Shown one piece after another: positions 1 through 8,941 of a stretch of DNA of 39,050 nucleotides. The position numbers and the translations under genes were made by a program. The notes under the pieces are model-generated. The model ran no database searches. It was not told the DNA's origin and was given only the letters and a program-made list of their open reading frames with translations. Every line of letters starts with the position of its first letter. Within the stretch, counting starts at the first letter, position 1. Source of the DNA: Planctomycetota bacterium (GTDB taxonomy: Bacteria; Planctomycetota; PUPC01; JACPCR01); contig JASLXP010000549.1 in assembly GCA_030740295.1 (NCBI GenBank), forward strand, positions 1 through 39,050, given 5' to 3'.

Positions 1-382
1 CCTTGCGACCGCTTACCTGGTATTCGTTCCATCCGAAGTTCTCGAGCTTGTCCGAACGCTCGATATGCCACTTGCCGAAATAGCCGTTGTAGTATCCAGC
101 GTCCTGAAGATGCTGAGCCCAGTGAGGGCTGTCCCGCAAAACGGACTGGTCGTCATCGACTGTATGTTCGACGTAAAGCACCCCGTGGTTGTGCGGCAGC
201 AGTCCGGTCATCAGGCTTGCCCGGGCCGGTGAACAGGTTGGAGAAGGCGTGTACGCATTCGAGAATCGCGTCCCCATGGCTGCGACGCGATCGAAATTGG
301 GCGCCTTGCAGATGTGGTCCGGCTGGAGCAATCTGCCCTGAAGGCCGTCCATGATGAAGAGGAGGATGTTGGGTTGGGACAT
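1..382 (-). CDS. Sulfatase, N-terminal part (runs off the window)
   Basis: Partial type I sulfatase; the first 127 residues are visible and the gene continues past base 1. It opens with the usual first strand (NILLFIMDG), where Asp12 is the likely first metal ligand. The signature CSPAR (Cys50 to Arg54) is the C-x-P-x-R motif whose cysteine is oxidised to formylglycine, the catalytic nucleophile of the family. A second family block, GYFGKWH, follows at about residue 100. No signal peptide is visible, so this copy looks cytoplasmic, or the true start may differ. It lies 110 bases downstream of purQ on the same strand with no clear terminator between them. The substrate cannot be told from this fragment; sulfated polysaccharides are common substrates. 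Family call sure, function open. Confidence 0.9.
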   Translation of the reverse strand, partial: MSQPNILLFIMDGLQGRLLQPDHICKAPNFDRVAAMGTRFSNAYTPSPTCSPARASLMTGLLPHNHGVLYVEHTVDDDQSVLRDSPHWAQHLQDAGYYNGYFGKWHIERSDKLENFGWNEYQVSGRK

Positions 383-492
383 TGGATGTATCTCTTACAG
401 CAGCTCTGTGGCTGCAGCCAATCGCATTTAGACGAAGGTAAACGCACATCGCGCAGAAGATCCGAAACTCATGCCACGGCCGTTGGGCAGCC

Positions 493-1266
493 TTATGCAA
501 AGTACTCCACTGCATTCCTGAACATAGCGAGGCCGTCACCTTCTTCTTTGAGGCCCTCCCGTGTCCAGCGGGGGTGCTGGGTGGGCAGGATGTGGCGTTC
601 CGGATGGGGCATGAGGCCGAGGGCGCGGCCGGTGGGATCGCAGATGCCCGCGATGTCGCGGTGCGAGCCGTTGGGATTCCAGGGGTAGCCGCGTTTTTCT
701 GTATCAGGGCCGACATATCGGAAGGCTATCTGGCTGTTGGTTTCAAGCTCATCGAGTTGGGACGCCTCTGCCGCGACGAATTTTCCTTCGCCGTGAGCGA
801 CGGGGATGTAGATGCGTTCGAGGCCACGAGTGAAGACACAGTTCTCGGTATCGATCCTCAGATGCACCCAGCGGTCTTCGAATTTATTGGAATCGTTATT
901 CGTAAGGGTCACAGTCTGCTCTGCCCCGTTTGCCGAGAAAGGCCCGGGCAGAAGTCCAATCTTTACCATGACCTGGAAGCCATTGCAGATGCCGATGACC
1001 AGCTTGCCGGCCTCAACAAATTCCGCCAGAGCGTCGCCGAGCTTGTTCTTGATTTCGTTGGCAAAGACCTTGCCAGCGGCCACATCGTCTCCATAACTGA
1101 ATCCGCCAGGCAGGGCGAGGATCTGGTAATCGCTGAGCGTGGCAGGTTGCTCAGTGAGGCGCCTGACGTGAACGATGTCCTGCTCTGCTCCGGCCTTTTC
1201 AAAGGCGAAGGCGGTTTCGACATCACAGTTGGTTCCGGCTGTGCGGATGATTAATGCACGCGGCAC
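493..1266 (-). CDS. purQ: Phosphoribosylformylglycinamidine synthase, glutaminase subunit PurQ
   Basis: Class I glutamine amidotransferase subunit of FGAM synthase (fourth step of purine synthesis). It hydrolyses glutamine and passes ammonia to PurL. The nucleophile elbow GICNGFQ places the catalytic Cys at residue 94, and the His/Glu pair sits in PHPERH (His221, Glu223), completing the triad. Length 257 is a little above the roughly 225 residues of small PurQ proteins. Translation starts at a GTG; no good Shine-Dalgarno is visible, and the gap to the purL stop is only 39 bases, so it is probably read from the purL transcript. It is the stand-alone partner of the fused PurS-PurS-PurL protein encoded just upstream. 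Confidence 0.95.
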   Translation of the reverse strand: MPRALIIRTAGTNCDVETAFAFEKAGAEQDIVHVRRLTEQPATLSDYQILALPGGFSYGDDVAAGKVFANEIKNKLGDALAEFVEAGKLVIGICNGFQVMVKIGLLPGPFSANGAEQTVTLTNNDSNKFEDRWVHLRIDTENCVFTRGLERIYIPVAHGEGKFVAAEASQLDELETNSQIAFRYVGPDTEKRGYPWNPNGSHRDIAGICDPTGRALGLMPHPERHILPTQHPRWTREGLKEEGDGLAMFRNAVEYFA

Positions 1267-1305
1267 GGGGGAAGATGGTTGATGGCTAATGGTTGATGAA
1301 GAAGA

Positions 1306-4161
1306 CTACCAGCGAAGCGGTTGCTGCCAGGACTCCTTCAGGTTCTGCAAAGAATCGTTGACGAGCGTTGTCTCGGCCTTTCGAATGACAACATTTGTTG
1401 TCTCATTTACCGCGCCGATGCAACCGAATGGAACTTCGCTTAGCGCGGCTTCAAATTCTTCTTTGTTTACAGGGTTCACCTCGCAGATGAAGCGTCCGGT
1501 GGATTCGGAGAAGAGGATCTCATCGTCACGGAGATTTATATCCGTCGGGACGGCGGTAATATCCAGTTTCATGCCAAGCCCTCCAGCGAATGCCATTTCT
1601 GCGGCCGCGACGGCCAGGCCACCTTCACAGCAATCGTGGCAGGAGCGGATGAGGACGGCGGAAGTTGCACCTGCAATCGCTTTCATCACGGATATCGAAA
1701 GCGTGGCATCGACCTGTGGCGCGTCATTGCCGGTACTGCCGTGCAGATCGTAGTAATGGGATCCTCCGAGCTCCTTCTTCGTGAGGCCGACGATGTAAAT
1801 GAAATTGCCGGCCTCTTTGGCGTCCATCGAGACACACTTGCTGACGTCGTCCACGACCGCGATGGCCGAGATGAGCAGAGAAGGCGGGATGGTGATGTTC
1901 TCGTCACCTGCCTGGTATTCGTTATTGAGGCTGTCTTTGCCTGAAATGAAGGGTGTGCCATAAGCGAGGGCCATGTCGTGGCACGCCTGCGCAGCCAGCA
2001 CCAGGCTGCCAAGGCGGTCGGGTTTGTCTGTGTTGCCCCAGCAGAAATTATCAAGCAAAGCGACCCGGTCGAGATTGCCGCCCACTGCGACGATGTTGCG
2101 CAAGGCTTCATCTATGGCGGACGCGGCCATGGCATAGGGATCGATATCGCCGAATTTGGGGCTCATTCCGTTGGAGACGATGACGCCCCTGTTCGATCCG
2201 AGCACGGGCGCGATGACCGCGGCATCTCCGGGGCCGTCGTTATCGGCACCAACGAGCGGTTTGAGAACACTCGTGCCCTGGACTTCATGGTCGTACTGGC
2301 GGATGACCCATTCCTTGCTGCAGATGTTCCATGATGCGAGGAGGGCGTTAAGGTCTTCGGTATAATCTTCCTTTTTCGGCAGTTTCGGTTCTGGATTCTG
2401 TGGCTTTTCGAAGACGGCCTCGCGCTTGAGGCGCGGCAGGCCATCGTGCAGGAATTTCATCTCGATGTTGGCGACTTCCGTGCCGTGATATTTGAGCACC
2501 AGCCGGCCTGTATCCGTGAACGTGCCGATGGTCGTGCTCTCAACATCTTCGGATTGGATGAGTGCGTGAAATTCTTCTTCCTTCTCCGGCGGGACGGCCA
2601 CGACCATGCGTTCCTGCGCTTCGGAGATCCAGATTTCGGTGTAGGTGAGGCCGTCGTACTTCAGAGGAATCGTATCGAGATGGACCTCCGCACCAGAGCC
2701 TTCGCCCATCTCTCCCACCGCGGACGAAAAACCACCCGCGCCGCAGTCGGTAATATTGCGGTAGAGGCCACCATCTCGCGCCTGGAGCAGGACATCCATC
2801 ACCTTCTTCTCTGTAATCGCATTCCCAATCTGGACCGCGCCGCTACTGGACATTTCGGATTCTTCAGTGAGTTCGATGGATGAAAAAGTAGCGCCATGAA
2901 TACCATCGCGGCCAGTGCGCCCGCCGACGGCCACGATCTTGTCGCCGGGCTGAACTTTCTTCTCGCACCGGTTTTTCGGAATGAGGCCCACGTTGCCGCA
3001 ATAAACGAGCGGGTTGCCGAGGTAACGCCTGTCAAAGAAGACGGCGCCGTTGGCGGTCGGGATGCCCATCCGGTTGCCGTAATCACGTACACCGGAGACG
3101 ACGCCTTTCATCAGGCGTTTCGGGTGCATGACGCCCTTGGGAAGCGAATCCTGCGGCGTATCCGGCGGAGCAAAACAGAAGATGTCGGTATTCAGAATCG
3201 GTTTGGCGCCGAGGCCGGTGCCGAGGATATCGCGAATGACGCCACCGATGCCCGTGGCTGAGCCGCCGTAGGGCTCGATAGCGGAAGGATGATTGTGTGT
3301 CTCGACCTTGAAACAGACGTTGTATCGATCGTCGAACTCGATGATGCCCGCGTTGTCGACGAACACTGAAACGCACCACGGCTTGTCGAGCTCGTCAGTG
3401 GCCTTGACGATGGTGCTCTTAAGCAGGTTTTCGATGAGCTCGTCTTTGAAGAGGATATCGCCCTTGAGCGTCTTGTGGACGCAGTGTTCTGACCAGGTCT
3501 GTGCGAGGGATTCGAGCTCGGCATCCGTGGGCTCACGGCCGAGGCCGGCAAAGTGGGCCTGGATGGCTTTCATCTCTTCAAGATTCAGCGAGAGACATCC
3601 TTCCCGGCTGATTCGCATGAGGTCATCTTCATCCGCTCCGGTGAGCGGGACAGTTACGAGCTCGAATGCATGGCCGTGTCCATCCGGCAGCATGGGCACA
3701 AGCGTGTTGCCGTAAAGAACGTCTTCGATCACATCGTTTGCGAGAATGCGTCTGGCGAGGCTCTCCAGTTCCTCGTCGTCAAGCTCCCCCTCGAACTGAT
3801 ACTTGCGTGCGATACGCACCTTCTCCGCGCTGAGGCCGAGGTCATGAATACCTTTCAAGACACTCGCCGCAGCCGGTTCCATGACTCCAGGTTTCTTCAA
3901 AACCTGCGCGATGCGCGTGCCCATTCCCTCGACCAGAATGGGGCGTCCGATCGCGTATTCCTCGGCGAGTGGGTCTGTCAGAAGACCTTCTGCGACGGAT
4001 TCCGCCTGGCTCTCATTGGAGAGGCCCTGGATGACAAAAATGGAGGCCGTTCGGACGGCTTCGACGGTGTTGATGCCGAGCTCCCGGGCTTGTTCGAGAA
4101 CGTCCCTGCCTTCTGGATCGCCGATGGTCTGCCGACGGGCAACTTCTATATGAAATAACAT
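1306..4161 (-). CDS. purL: FGAM synthase PurL with two fused N-terminal PurS-like domains
   Basis: ATP-dependent FGAM synthase, 951 residues: longer than small PurL (about 730) and shorter than large PurL (about 1300). Residues 1-73 and 75-155 each read like a complete PurS unit (DPEGRDVLEQARELG then VRTASIFVIQG; PGVMEPAAASVLKGIHDLG then VRIARKYQFEG, ILANDVIEDV). PurL proper starts near residue 185, with the conserved TWSEHC block (His226) and the ETHNHPSAIEPYGG substrate/ATP region. No separate purS is seen here, and purQ follows 39 bases downstream. PurS normally acts as a dimer bridging PurL and PurQ, so the tandem copies probably form that dimer within one chain. ATG start without a Shine-Dalgarno; a candidate promoter places the transcript start almost at the ATG. 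Confidence 0.95.
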   Translation of the reverse strand: MLFHIEVARRQTIGDPEGRDVLEQARELGINTVEAVRTASIFVIQGLSNESQAESVAEGLLTDPLAEEYAIGRPILVEGMGTRIAQVLKKPGVMEPAAASVLKGIHDLGLSAEKVRIARKYQFEGELDDEELESLARRILANDVIEDVLYGNTLVPMLPDGHGHAFELVTVPLTGADEDDLMRISREGCLSLNLEEMKAIQAHFAGLGREPTDAELESLAQTWSEHCVHKTLKGDILFKDELIENLLKSTIVKATDELDKPWCVSVFVDNAGIIEFDDRYNVCFKVETHNHPSAIEPYGGSATGIGGVIRDILGTGLGAKPILNTDIFCFAPPDTPQDSLPKGVMHPKRLMKGVVSGVRDYGNRMGIPTANGAVFFDRRYLGNPLVYCGNVGLIPKNRCEKKVQPGDKIVAVGGRTGRDGIHGATFSSIELTEESEMSSSGAVQIGNAITEKKVMDVLLQARDGGLYRNITDCGAGGFSSAVGEMGEGSGAEVHLDTIPLKYDGLTYTEIWISEAQERMVVAVPPEKEEEFHALIQSEDVESTTIGTFTDTGRLVLKYHGTEVANIEMKFLHDGLPRLKREAVFEKPQNPEPKLPKKEDYTEDLNALLASWNICSKEWVIRQYDHEVQGTSVLKPLVGADNDGPGDAAVIAPVLGSNRGVIVSNGMSPKFGDIDPYAMAASAIDEALRNIVAVGGNLDRVALLDNFCWGNTDKPDRLGSLVLAAQACHDMALAYGTPFISGKDSLNNEYQAGDENITIPPSLLISAIAVVDDVSKCVSMDAKEAGNFIYIVGLTKKELGGSHYYDLHGSTGNDAPQVDATLSISVMKAIAGATSAVLIRSCHDCCEGGLAVAAAEMAFAGGLGMKLDITAVPTDINLRDDEILFSESTGRFICEVNPVNKEEFEAALSEVPFGCIGAVNETTNVVIRKAETTLVNDSLQNLKESWQQPLRW

Positions 4162-4168
4162 CTAAGGG

Positions 4169-4197
4169 ATGGTACCAGTGCGATTCTGAAGGGTCAA
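4169..4197 (-). promoter_or_regulatory. Candidate purLQ promoter, very close to the start codon
   Basis: On the minus strand TTGACC (4197-4192), a 17-base spacer and TACCAT (4174-4169). The predicted transcript start would fall at or within a base or two of the purL ATG at 4161, implying a leaderless message, which fits the missing Shine-Dalgarno. The -10 box is poor, so this is tentative. Confidence 0.35.
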
Positions 4198-4205
4198 TTG
4201 GCTCA

Positions 4206-4234
4206 TTGAACGAGTGCTGTTCAGGGAGTAAAAT
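4206..4234 (+). promoter_or_regulatory. Candidate promoter for kinase-accA
   Basis: TTGAAC (4206-4211), a 17-base spacer and TAAAAT (4229-4234), a good sigma-70-like match. It would give a leader of about 77 bases before the kinase ATG at 4318. It lies next to the minus-strand purL promoter candidate. Confidence 0.55.
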
Positions 4235-4317
4235 TGCTCGCTTATCTACCGCCAAGCACAGTCCTTTCATAGGCTTAGCCAAGCCGCTCGCATCCCCACC
4301 GATAGATACCGCCGCTC

Positions 4318-5205
4318 ATGAGCGTTGCCTCACAGATTAAAGGCATCTTTGTCCAGGAAAAGCGTGACGACCTGGAGCACGTGCTCGGATGGGAACTTTG
4401 GGATTACAAGTTCCTGGGTGAGATTTATTCAGGTTCGGTGAGCACTGTATGCCGGGCGCTGACACCGGATGACCGAATCGTGGCTATCAAATTCCTGAAA
4501 GTCGACCAGGCGAATGTACGCAGCGCACGCAGTCATTTCCGGCGTGAAGCCTATCTCACCGCGCAATGGAACCACGAACGGCTTGTCAGAGTGCTCGATT
4601 ATTTCCCTGAAGTACACCAGCCTGCCATTGTGCTGGAGTATTTCGATGACCGGAATCTGAAGCACCGAATCCTGCACAAGGAGGACGTCATAAAGACCAA
4701 TTGCCTGAGAATCATGCGCGAAGCCTTCGAAGGTCTGCGTTACATCCACGACTCCGGCTATGTGCACCTGGATATCAAGCCGGAAAACATCCTTATCAAT
4801 GACGAAGGCGAATCCCGGCTGATCGATTTCACCCTTTCTGAGCGCATTGGCGAATTCAAGCTGGGAGTTCGAAAGATTGCCGGCACGCGTTCATACATTG
4901 CGCCTGAGACCATCCGGAGGAAGAACCCTGTCCCGCAGACGGATCTATACTCTCTGGCCTGCGCGTTCTACGAAATGCTCACCTTCAGGAATGTGTTCGT
5001 TGCCGAAAGCCCCAACGACTTACTGAAAAAACATCTCAAAGGTACACCCTCTTCCCTGCGTTCCCATATTAACGACGTACATCCCCTGCTTGATGGCCTG
5101 CTGATGCAGATGCTCGAAAAGAAACCGAGCAACCGCCCCGAAGACTGTACTGAATGCCTCGAAAAACTTAGCAGTATCCCGTCCATAACTACAACAGATG
5201 GCTGA
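4318..5205 (+). CDS. Soluble Ser/Thr protein kinase, non-RD type
   Basis: Eukaryotic-like Ser/Thr kinase of 295 residues, nearly only a catalytic domain: no membrane helix, PASTA or other sensor domain. Visible motifs: Lys58 in VAIKFLK, Glu77 of helix C, HLDIKPEN with Asp152, Lys154 and Asn157, DFT (Asp170) in place of DFG, APE at 195-197, and TDLYSLA (Asp209). Catalytic residues are present, so activity is likely. The glycine-rich loop is degenerate, and HLD replaces HRD, which suggests it does not depend on activation-loop phosphorylation. Its last codons overlap the start of accA by 8 bases, so the two are translationally coupled. AccA or acetyl-CoA carboxylase as its target is inference only. 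Confidence 0.92.
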   Translation: MSVASQIKGIFVQEKRDDLEHVLGWELWDYKFLGEIYSGSVSTVCRALTPDDRIVAIKFLKVDQANVRSARSHFRREAYLTAQWNHERLVRVLDYFPEVHQPAIVLEYFDDRNLKHRILHKEDVIKTNCLRIMREAFEGLRYIHDSGYVHLDIKPENILINDEGESRLIDFTLSERIGEFKLGVRKIAGTRSYIAPETIRRKNPVPQTDLYSLACAFYEMLTFRNVFVAESPNDLLKKHLKGTPSSLRSHINDVHPLLDGLLMQMLEKKPSNRPEDCTECLEKLSSIPSITTTDG

Positions 5206-6208
5206 TTCAGAACCAGAAAAACCTGAAGAACCAAAACCGGATTCGAATGGTTCGCCGCCGGACTTCGACGGCCCCGTTTTTGAAATCGAGCAGAAGATCA
5301 AAGAGCTTCAGTCGCTTTCAGAAAAACACGGCGTCGATTTCGGCGAAAACATATCCGCACTCAAAAAGCAGCAGGAGGAGATCCTCCGCCGGCTGGTAGC
5401 CAATCTGTCCCCCTGGGAGCGCGTCTGCATGGCCCGGCATCGGGACCGGCCCACTTCGCAGGACTACATTGCGAGTATGTTTGACAGTTTTCTGGAGCTG
5501 CATGGGGACCGCGCTTTTGCCGATGACAAGGCCATCATTACCGGCTTTGGAACGATCGACGGCCGGAAAGTGATGATCGTAGCCAACGAAAAAGGGCACG
5601 GCGTCAGAGAGAAGCAGTTACGAAATTTCGGCATGGCCAACCCCGAAGGCTACCGCAAAGCTAAAATCAAAATGAAACTTGCCGAAATGCTGGAACTGCC
5701 AGTCGTCGCTCTCATCGACACCCAAGGCGCGTTTCCCGGGATTGGGGCGGAAGAACGGGGACAGGCCATGGCCATCGCGGAAAACCTGGTCGTCATGGCG
5801 AGCCTTAGAGTGCCCATCATCGCCGTCGTCATCGGTGAGGGTGGCTCCGGTGGTGCGCTGGGTATCGGCGTTGCTGACCACATGTGCGCACAGGAGAATT
5901 CTTATTTCTCCGTCATTACCCCCGAAGGTTGCTCTGCCATCCTCTGGAAGAGTGCGGACAAGCGAGAGGAGGCCGCGGCAGCGCTACGCCTTGACCCCGC
6001 CAGCCTGATGGAGCAGGGCATCGTGGATGAAGTCATTCCAGAGCCGCTGGGCGGGGCCCATCGGGACCCCAGAGGGGCTTCGGATCTCATCAAGGGCGTC
6101 GTCATCCGGTTACTCGACGAATTTCAGGCAAAACCTATCGATGAACTGGTGGCTGCCCGCTACAAAAAATACCGGAAAATAGGCCGAGTGCTCGAAGGCG
6201 GCGTGTAA
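5198..6208 (+). CDS. accA: Acetyl-CoA carboxylase carboxyltransferase subunit alpha
   Basis: Alpha subunit of the carboxyltransferase of acetyl-CoA carboxylase, which moves the carboxyl group from carboxybiotin to acetyl-CoA to make malonyl-CoA for fatty acid synthesis. Length 336 fits the family (E. coli about 319); the extra is an acidic, proline-rich N-terminus of about 25 residues. Conserved blocks include the coiled N-terminal segment, DRPTSQDYI, the GEGGSGGALGIG oxyanion-type loop and the TPEGCSAILWK region. The ATG lies inside the end of the kinase gene. No accD is in the window, so the beta subunit must be encoded elsewhere. The gene ends about 125 bases before a long palindrome. Confidence 0.96.
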   Translation: MADSEPEKPEEPKPDSNGSPPDFDGPVFEIEQKIKELQSLSEKHGVDFGENISALKKQQEEILRRLVANLSPWERVCMARHRDRPTSQDYIASMFDSFLELHGDRAFADDKAIITGFGTIDGRKVMIVANEKGHGVREKQLRNFGMANPEGYRKAKIKMKLAEMLELPVVALIDTQGAFPGIGAEERGQAMAIAENLVVMASLRVPIIAVVIGEGGSGGALGIGVADHMCAQENSYFSVITPEGCSAILWKSADKREEAAAALRLDPASLMEQGIVDEVIPEPLGGAHRDPRGASDLIKGVVIRLLDEFQAKPIDELVAARYKKYRKIGRVLEGGV

Positions 6209-6333
6209 TCTGCCCTTGCTGGGCTCGGCTGCGCGGTGGCTCAGGAAGGTGGCCAAAAGAGGTCCATCTCATCATTCTTCTCCCCGAGGGGCAAAACTTA
6301 GTAGGCCTTGGGCAAGGTGAGACTTGGCCTGCT

Positions 6334-6390
6334 CTTTCTCATCGTCCTAATCTCAGATGCTCCGGGATAAGGATTAAGACGATGAGAAAG
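6334..6390. repeat. Palindromic element, copy 1 (between convergent genes)
   Basis: Arms 6334-6352 and 6372-6390 match 18 of 19 bases as an inverted repeat (right arm gattaagacgatgagaaag) around a 19-base loop containing GGGA. The single mismatch is a G-U pair in the minus-strand transcript. It starts 22 bases after the RND gene stop and 125 bases after accA, so it could end or protect both transcripts, though no U-run follows. The left arm matches copy 2 (28385-28405) at 18 of 21 bases, indicating a dispersed family rather than a simple terminator. Confidence 0.75.
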
Positions 6391-6412
6391 ACGCAGAGGA
6401 ACGAAGCCTTCT

Positions 6413-8941
6413 TCATTCTCCTTCAGACCACGTAAGCAGCGCGGGCAGCAAGACCAGCGACGCCAGAAGGCACGAGCCGACTCCGAGGGTGGTCAGGAGT
6501 CCGAATGCTTTCAAGCCGGGGTATTGGGCCAGTAAGAGTGAACCGAATGCGACGATGGTGGTCAGGGTTGTCACCACGAGGGCCATCCCTGTCTGGCCGA
6601 TTACTTCCGACGCGCTGCGGGTCTGCCGAGTGCGAAAACGGTGGACGACCTGGATGCCGTCGTCGATTCCGATACCGAGGATGAGGGGGATGACGGCGAC
6701 GTTCATGATATTGAGCTCGATGCCAAACCAGCCCATGGCGCCCAGGGTCCATAACGTTGCTGTGAGAAGCGGGATGAGGGTGTAAACGCTTAGAAGGCCG
6801 CTCCGGAAATGCAGAAGCACAACAATGAAAATGCCGGCCAGGGCGGCCGAGACCATGATCACGAAATCGTCTTTGAGAATAGCCTTCACCTCTTTTCCCA
6901 GGGCGCGTGCGCCTGGCACTGTGACGGAATCGCCGAATCTTGACATACGTTGGAGAACCCGTTCCAGGCTCTCCGTGACAGATAGCCCCCCGGCAGTCGA
7001 TGCGTACGAGAGAGCGATGATCTCTGTCATCTCGCTGCGGCCGACATAACGCGCCGTCAGCGGCGCCAGGTCGTTTCGAGACAGGTCGGCAGAGGTTATT
7101 ACCTCCTGAACGGAAAGCGCTTTTTCAAGAAAGTCAATGAAGCGTTTTGTATCCCGGTTCACACGCAACCCATTCGCATCGTATGCCGAAGTCAGCGTCG
7201 CTCGAATTCTTGTGGCATCCAGCAACCCGTCTTCCCGATCGCGGATCTGATTGATTCGGGTGAGCACTTTCTGCTGCTCCTGCTTGTCCGGCAACCAGAG
7301 CGCCGGACTGATAAACGCGGAGAGCTCGTCTGCATCAATGGCCTCACGCAGTTCCTCTGTGACCTGCCTGGCCAGCTCCCATGCGGCTTCAGGGTCGCTG
7401 TGCTGGACGATGATTGGAAAATGGAGCAAGGGCGAGCCCAGCCGCCGGGTCAGTTCTTTCTCAAGTTGAAAGATTTCGGCGTTCTGGGGCCGCAGCCGGG
7501 TGAAGTCATCTTCGAATCGTATCTTGAAGACGCCCGGCAGCGCCAACAGAGTTAATGCCCCGCCGATCGCGAGCGTGATGGCCGGCCGCCTGGTGGCCAA
7601 CCGAACCACGGGGCCCAGGTGGACGTCCATTCCGGTCTTTGCGCCGAGCGCGCTGTCAAGAAATGGGAAACGTTTTCTCATGCCACCAGAGATCGCGAGC
7701 ATCGAGGGCAGGACGGTAAACATACTGATCAGCCCGATGAGCATCCCGGCCGCGGTCACCATTCCGAGATCCTGAAGGCCGATCACATTGCTGAGGCGAA
7801 GGGCGAGGAAAGCGACGACAGTGGTCATCGCCGCGGAGAACACCGCCGGGCCGGTATCTGTGATAGCTGCCTTCAGAGATGTCTCCGGCTCATTGTTCAC
7901 ACGCTCCTCCAGATACCGGTGGTAGAGATGCACTGCGAAATCCACGCAGAGCCCAATAAGCAGTGCGATGCAGATACCGGTAAGGGCATTCACGGAGCCG
8001 AACATTGCCTTGGCAAAGGAGAGGGTACAGACCATCGTGAGAATGAGTGGCAGGCCGACGATGAACACAGACTCGACCCGACGGAATGACACCAGATAGA
8101 GCACCATTACCATGAGAAACGACACCCAGGCACAGGTAATCAGATCGTGCTTGATGATGGAATGATAGAAGTGGAGGAGTTGATACTGCCCGGTGTAACG
8201 TACCCTGGCCCCGTTGATTTCAGACGCCTCGGCCGCTCTCTTTTCCAGCCGCTCCAGGGCTTCCGCCAACTGCTCGCAGAACTTGATATCCTCAGAAGGC
8301 CCTTTAGGACGGGCGAGGATGACGGCCAGGTCCCCTTCGCTGCTCAACAGCAGGCCGTCCTCATAGCGAATTTTCAATTTTGAGAATGGCTGCCGAAACC
8401 TGTCAAGAACCAGCGGGCTCAGCCCCAGCGGATCCGCGCCCAGTATGCGCGTAGCTGTTGACCCCGCGCCGCTCTTCAGTAGTTCACTGTTCGCCTTGAT
8501 CCTGGCCAGAATCGATGCGTCCGTGATGCGGGCGAGAAACTGATCCAGTTCCTTTACGTTCAGGTAGAGCAGCGCCTTCCCGGCGACGTTGCTTTCGAGA
8601 AGGGTCGCGTGATCAATGCCAGGCGCCTCTTCGATGGATTCGATCTCGGGCAGTGCACGCAGCCCATCCAGCATCTCTTCGGCGAAATCCAGCAGGTCAT
8701 CCTGGTCGCCGCCAGGCACATCAATTACGGTGACCAGGTTATCCATCCCTCCGTAGCGTCTGTTGAGATCCAGAAGTCTGTTTATGGAAGGCGAGTTCTG
8801 GGGATACAGGCTCTTAAGGCTCGAATCCAGCTTAAGAGTCCGGATGAAATTCAGGCACACCAGACCTGTGATGAATGCAACGGTCAGAATCAGGAACGGA
8901 TGGCGCCAGGTAAGGCGATGGAGTGTGGTAAGAATATTCAA
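6413..8941 (-). CDS. MMPL/RND-family exporter (HpnN-like)
   Basis: Inner-membrane RND-superfamily permease of 842 residues with the two-fold MMPL layout: one N-terminal helix (about 16-34), a large periplasmic loop, five helices, then a second half repeating the pattern with a helix near 455-475, a second large loop and five C-terminal helices. Each half carries the conserved acidic motif in its fourth helix (GLCVDFAVHLYHR and GIGIDDGIQVVHR), expected to relay protons. Such proteins (COG1033, including hopanoid transporter HpnN) move lipids or other hydrophobic cargo; the cargo here is unknown. No ATG fits before residue 65, so the start is probably TTG at 8941. It lies 66 bases downstream of the CheB-like gene and probably belongs to its operon. 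No membrane-fusion or outer-membrane partner is nearby. Confidence 0.88.
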   Translation of the reverse strand: MNILTTLHRLTWRHPFLILTVAFITGLVCLNFIRTLKLDSSLKSLYPQNSPSINRLLDLNRRYGGMDNLVTVIDVPGGDQDDLLDFAEEMLDGLRALPEIESIEEAPGIDHATLLESNVAGKALLYLNVKELDQFLARITDASILARIKANSELLKSGAGSTATRILGADPLGLSPLVLDRFRQPFSKLKIRYEDGLLLSSEGDLAVILARPKGPSEDIKFCEQLAEALERLEKRAAEASEINGARVRYTGQYQLLHFYHSIIKHDLITCAWVSFLMVMVLYLVSFRRVESVFIVGLPLILTMVCTLSFAKAMFGSVNALTGICIALLIGLCVDFAVHLYHRYLEERVNNEPETSLKAAITDTGPAVFSAAMTTVVAFLALRLSNVIGLQDLGMVTAAGMLIGLISMFTVLPSMLAISGGMRKRFPFLDSALGAKTGMDVHLGPVVRLATRRPAITLAIGGALTLLALPGVFKIRFEDDFTRLRPQNAEIFQLEKELTRRLGSPLLHFPIIVQHSDPEAAWELARQVTEELREAIDADELSAFISPALWLPDKQEQQKVLTRINQIRDREDGLLDATRIRATLTSAYDANGLRVNRDTKRFIDFLEKALSVQEVITSADLSRNDLAPLTARYVGRSEMTEIIALSYASTAGGLSVTESLERVLQRMSRFGDSVTVPGARALGKEVKAILKDDFVIMVSAALAGIFIVVLLHFRSGLLSVYTLIPLLTATLWTLGAMGWFGIELNIMNVAVIPLILGIGIDDGIQVVHRFRTRQTRSASEVIGQTGMALVVTTLTTIVAFGSLLLAQYPGLKAFGLLTTLGVGSCLLASLVLLPALLTWSEGE

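Noticed and set aside
574..1254. Long plus-strand frame opposite purQ
   Set aside because: It is antisense to a well supported gene, shows no family match and follows from GC-rich third positions.
3553..4158. Long plus-strand frame opposite the start of purL
   Set aside because: Antisense shadow of purL; no motif, and purL is certain.
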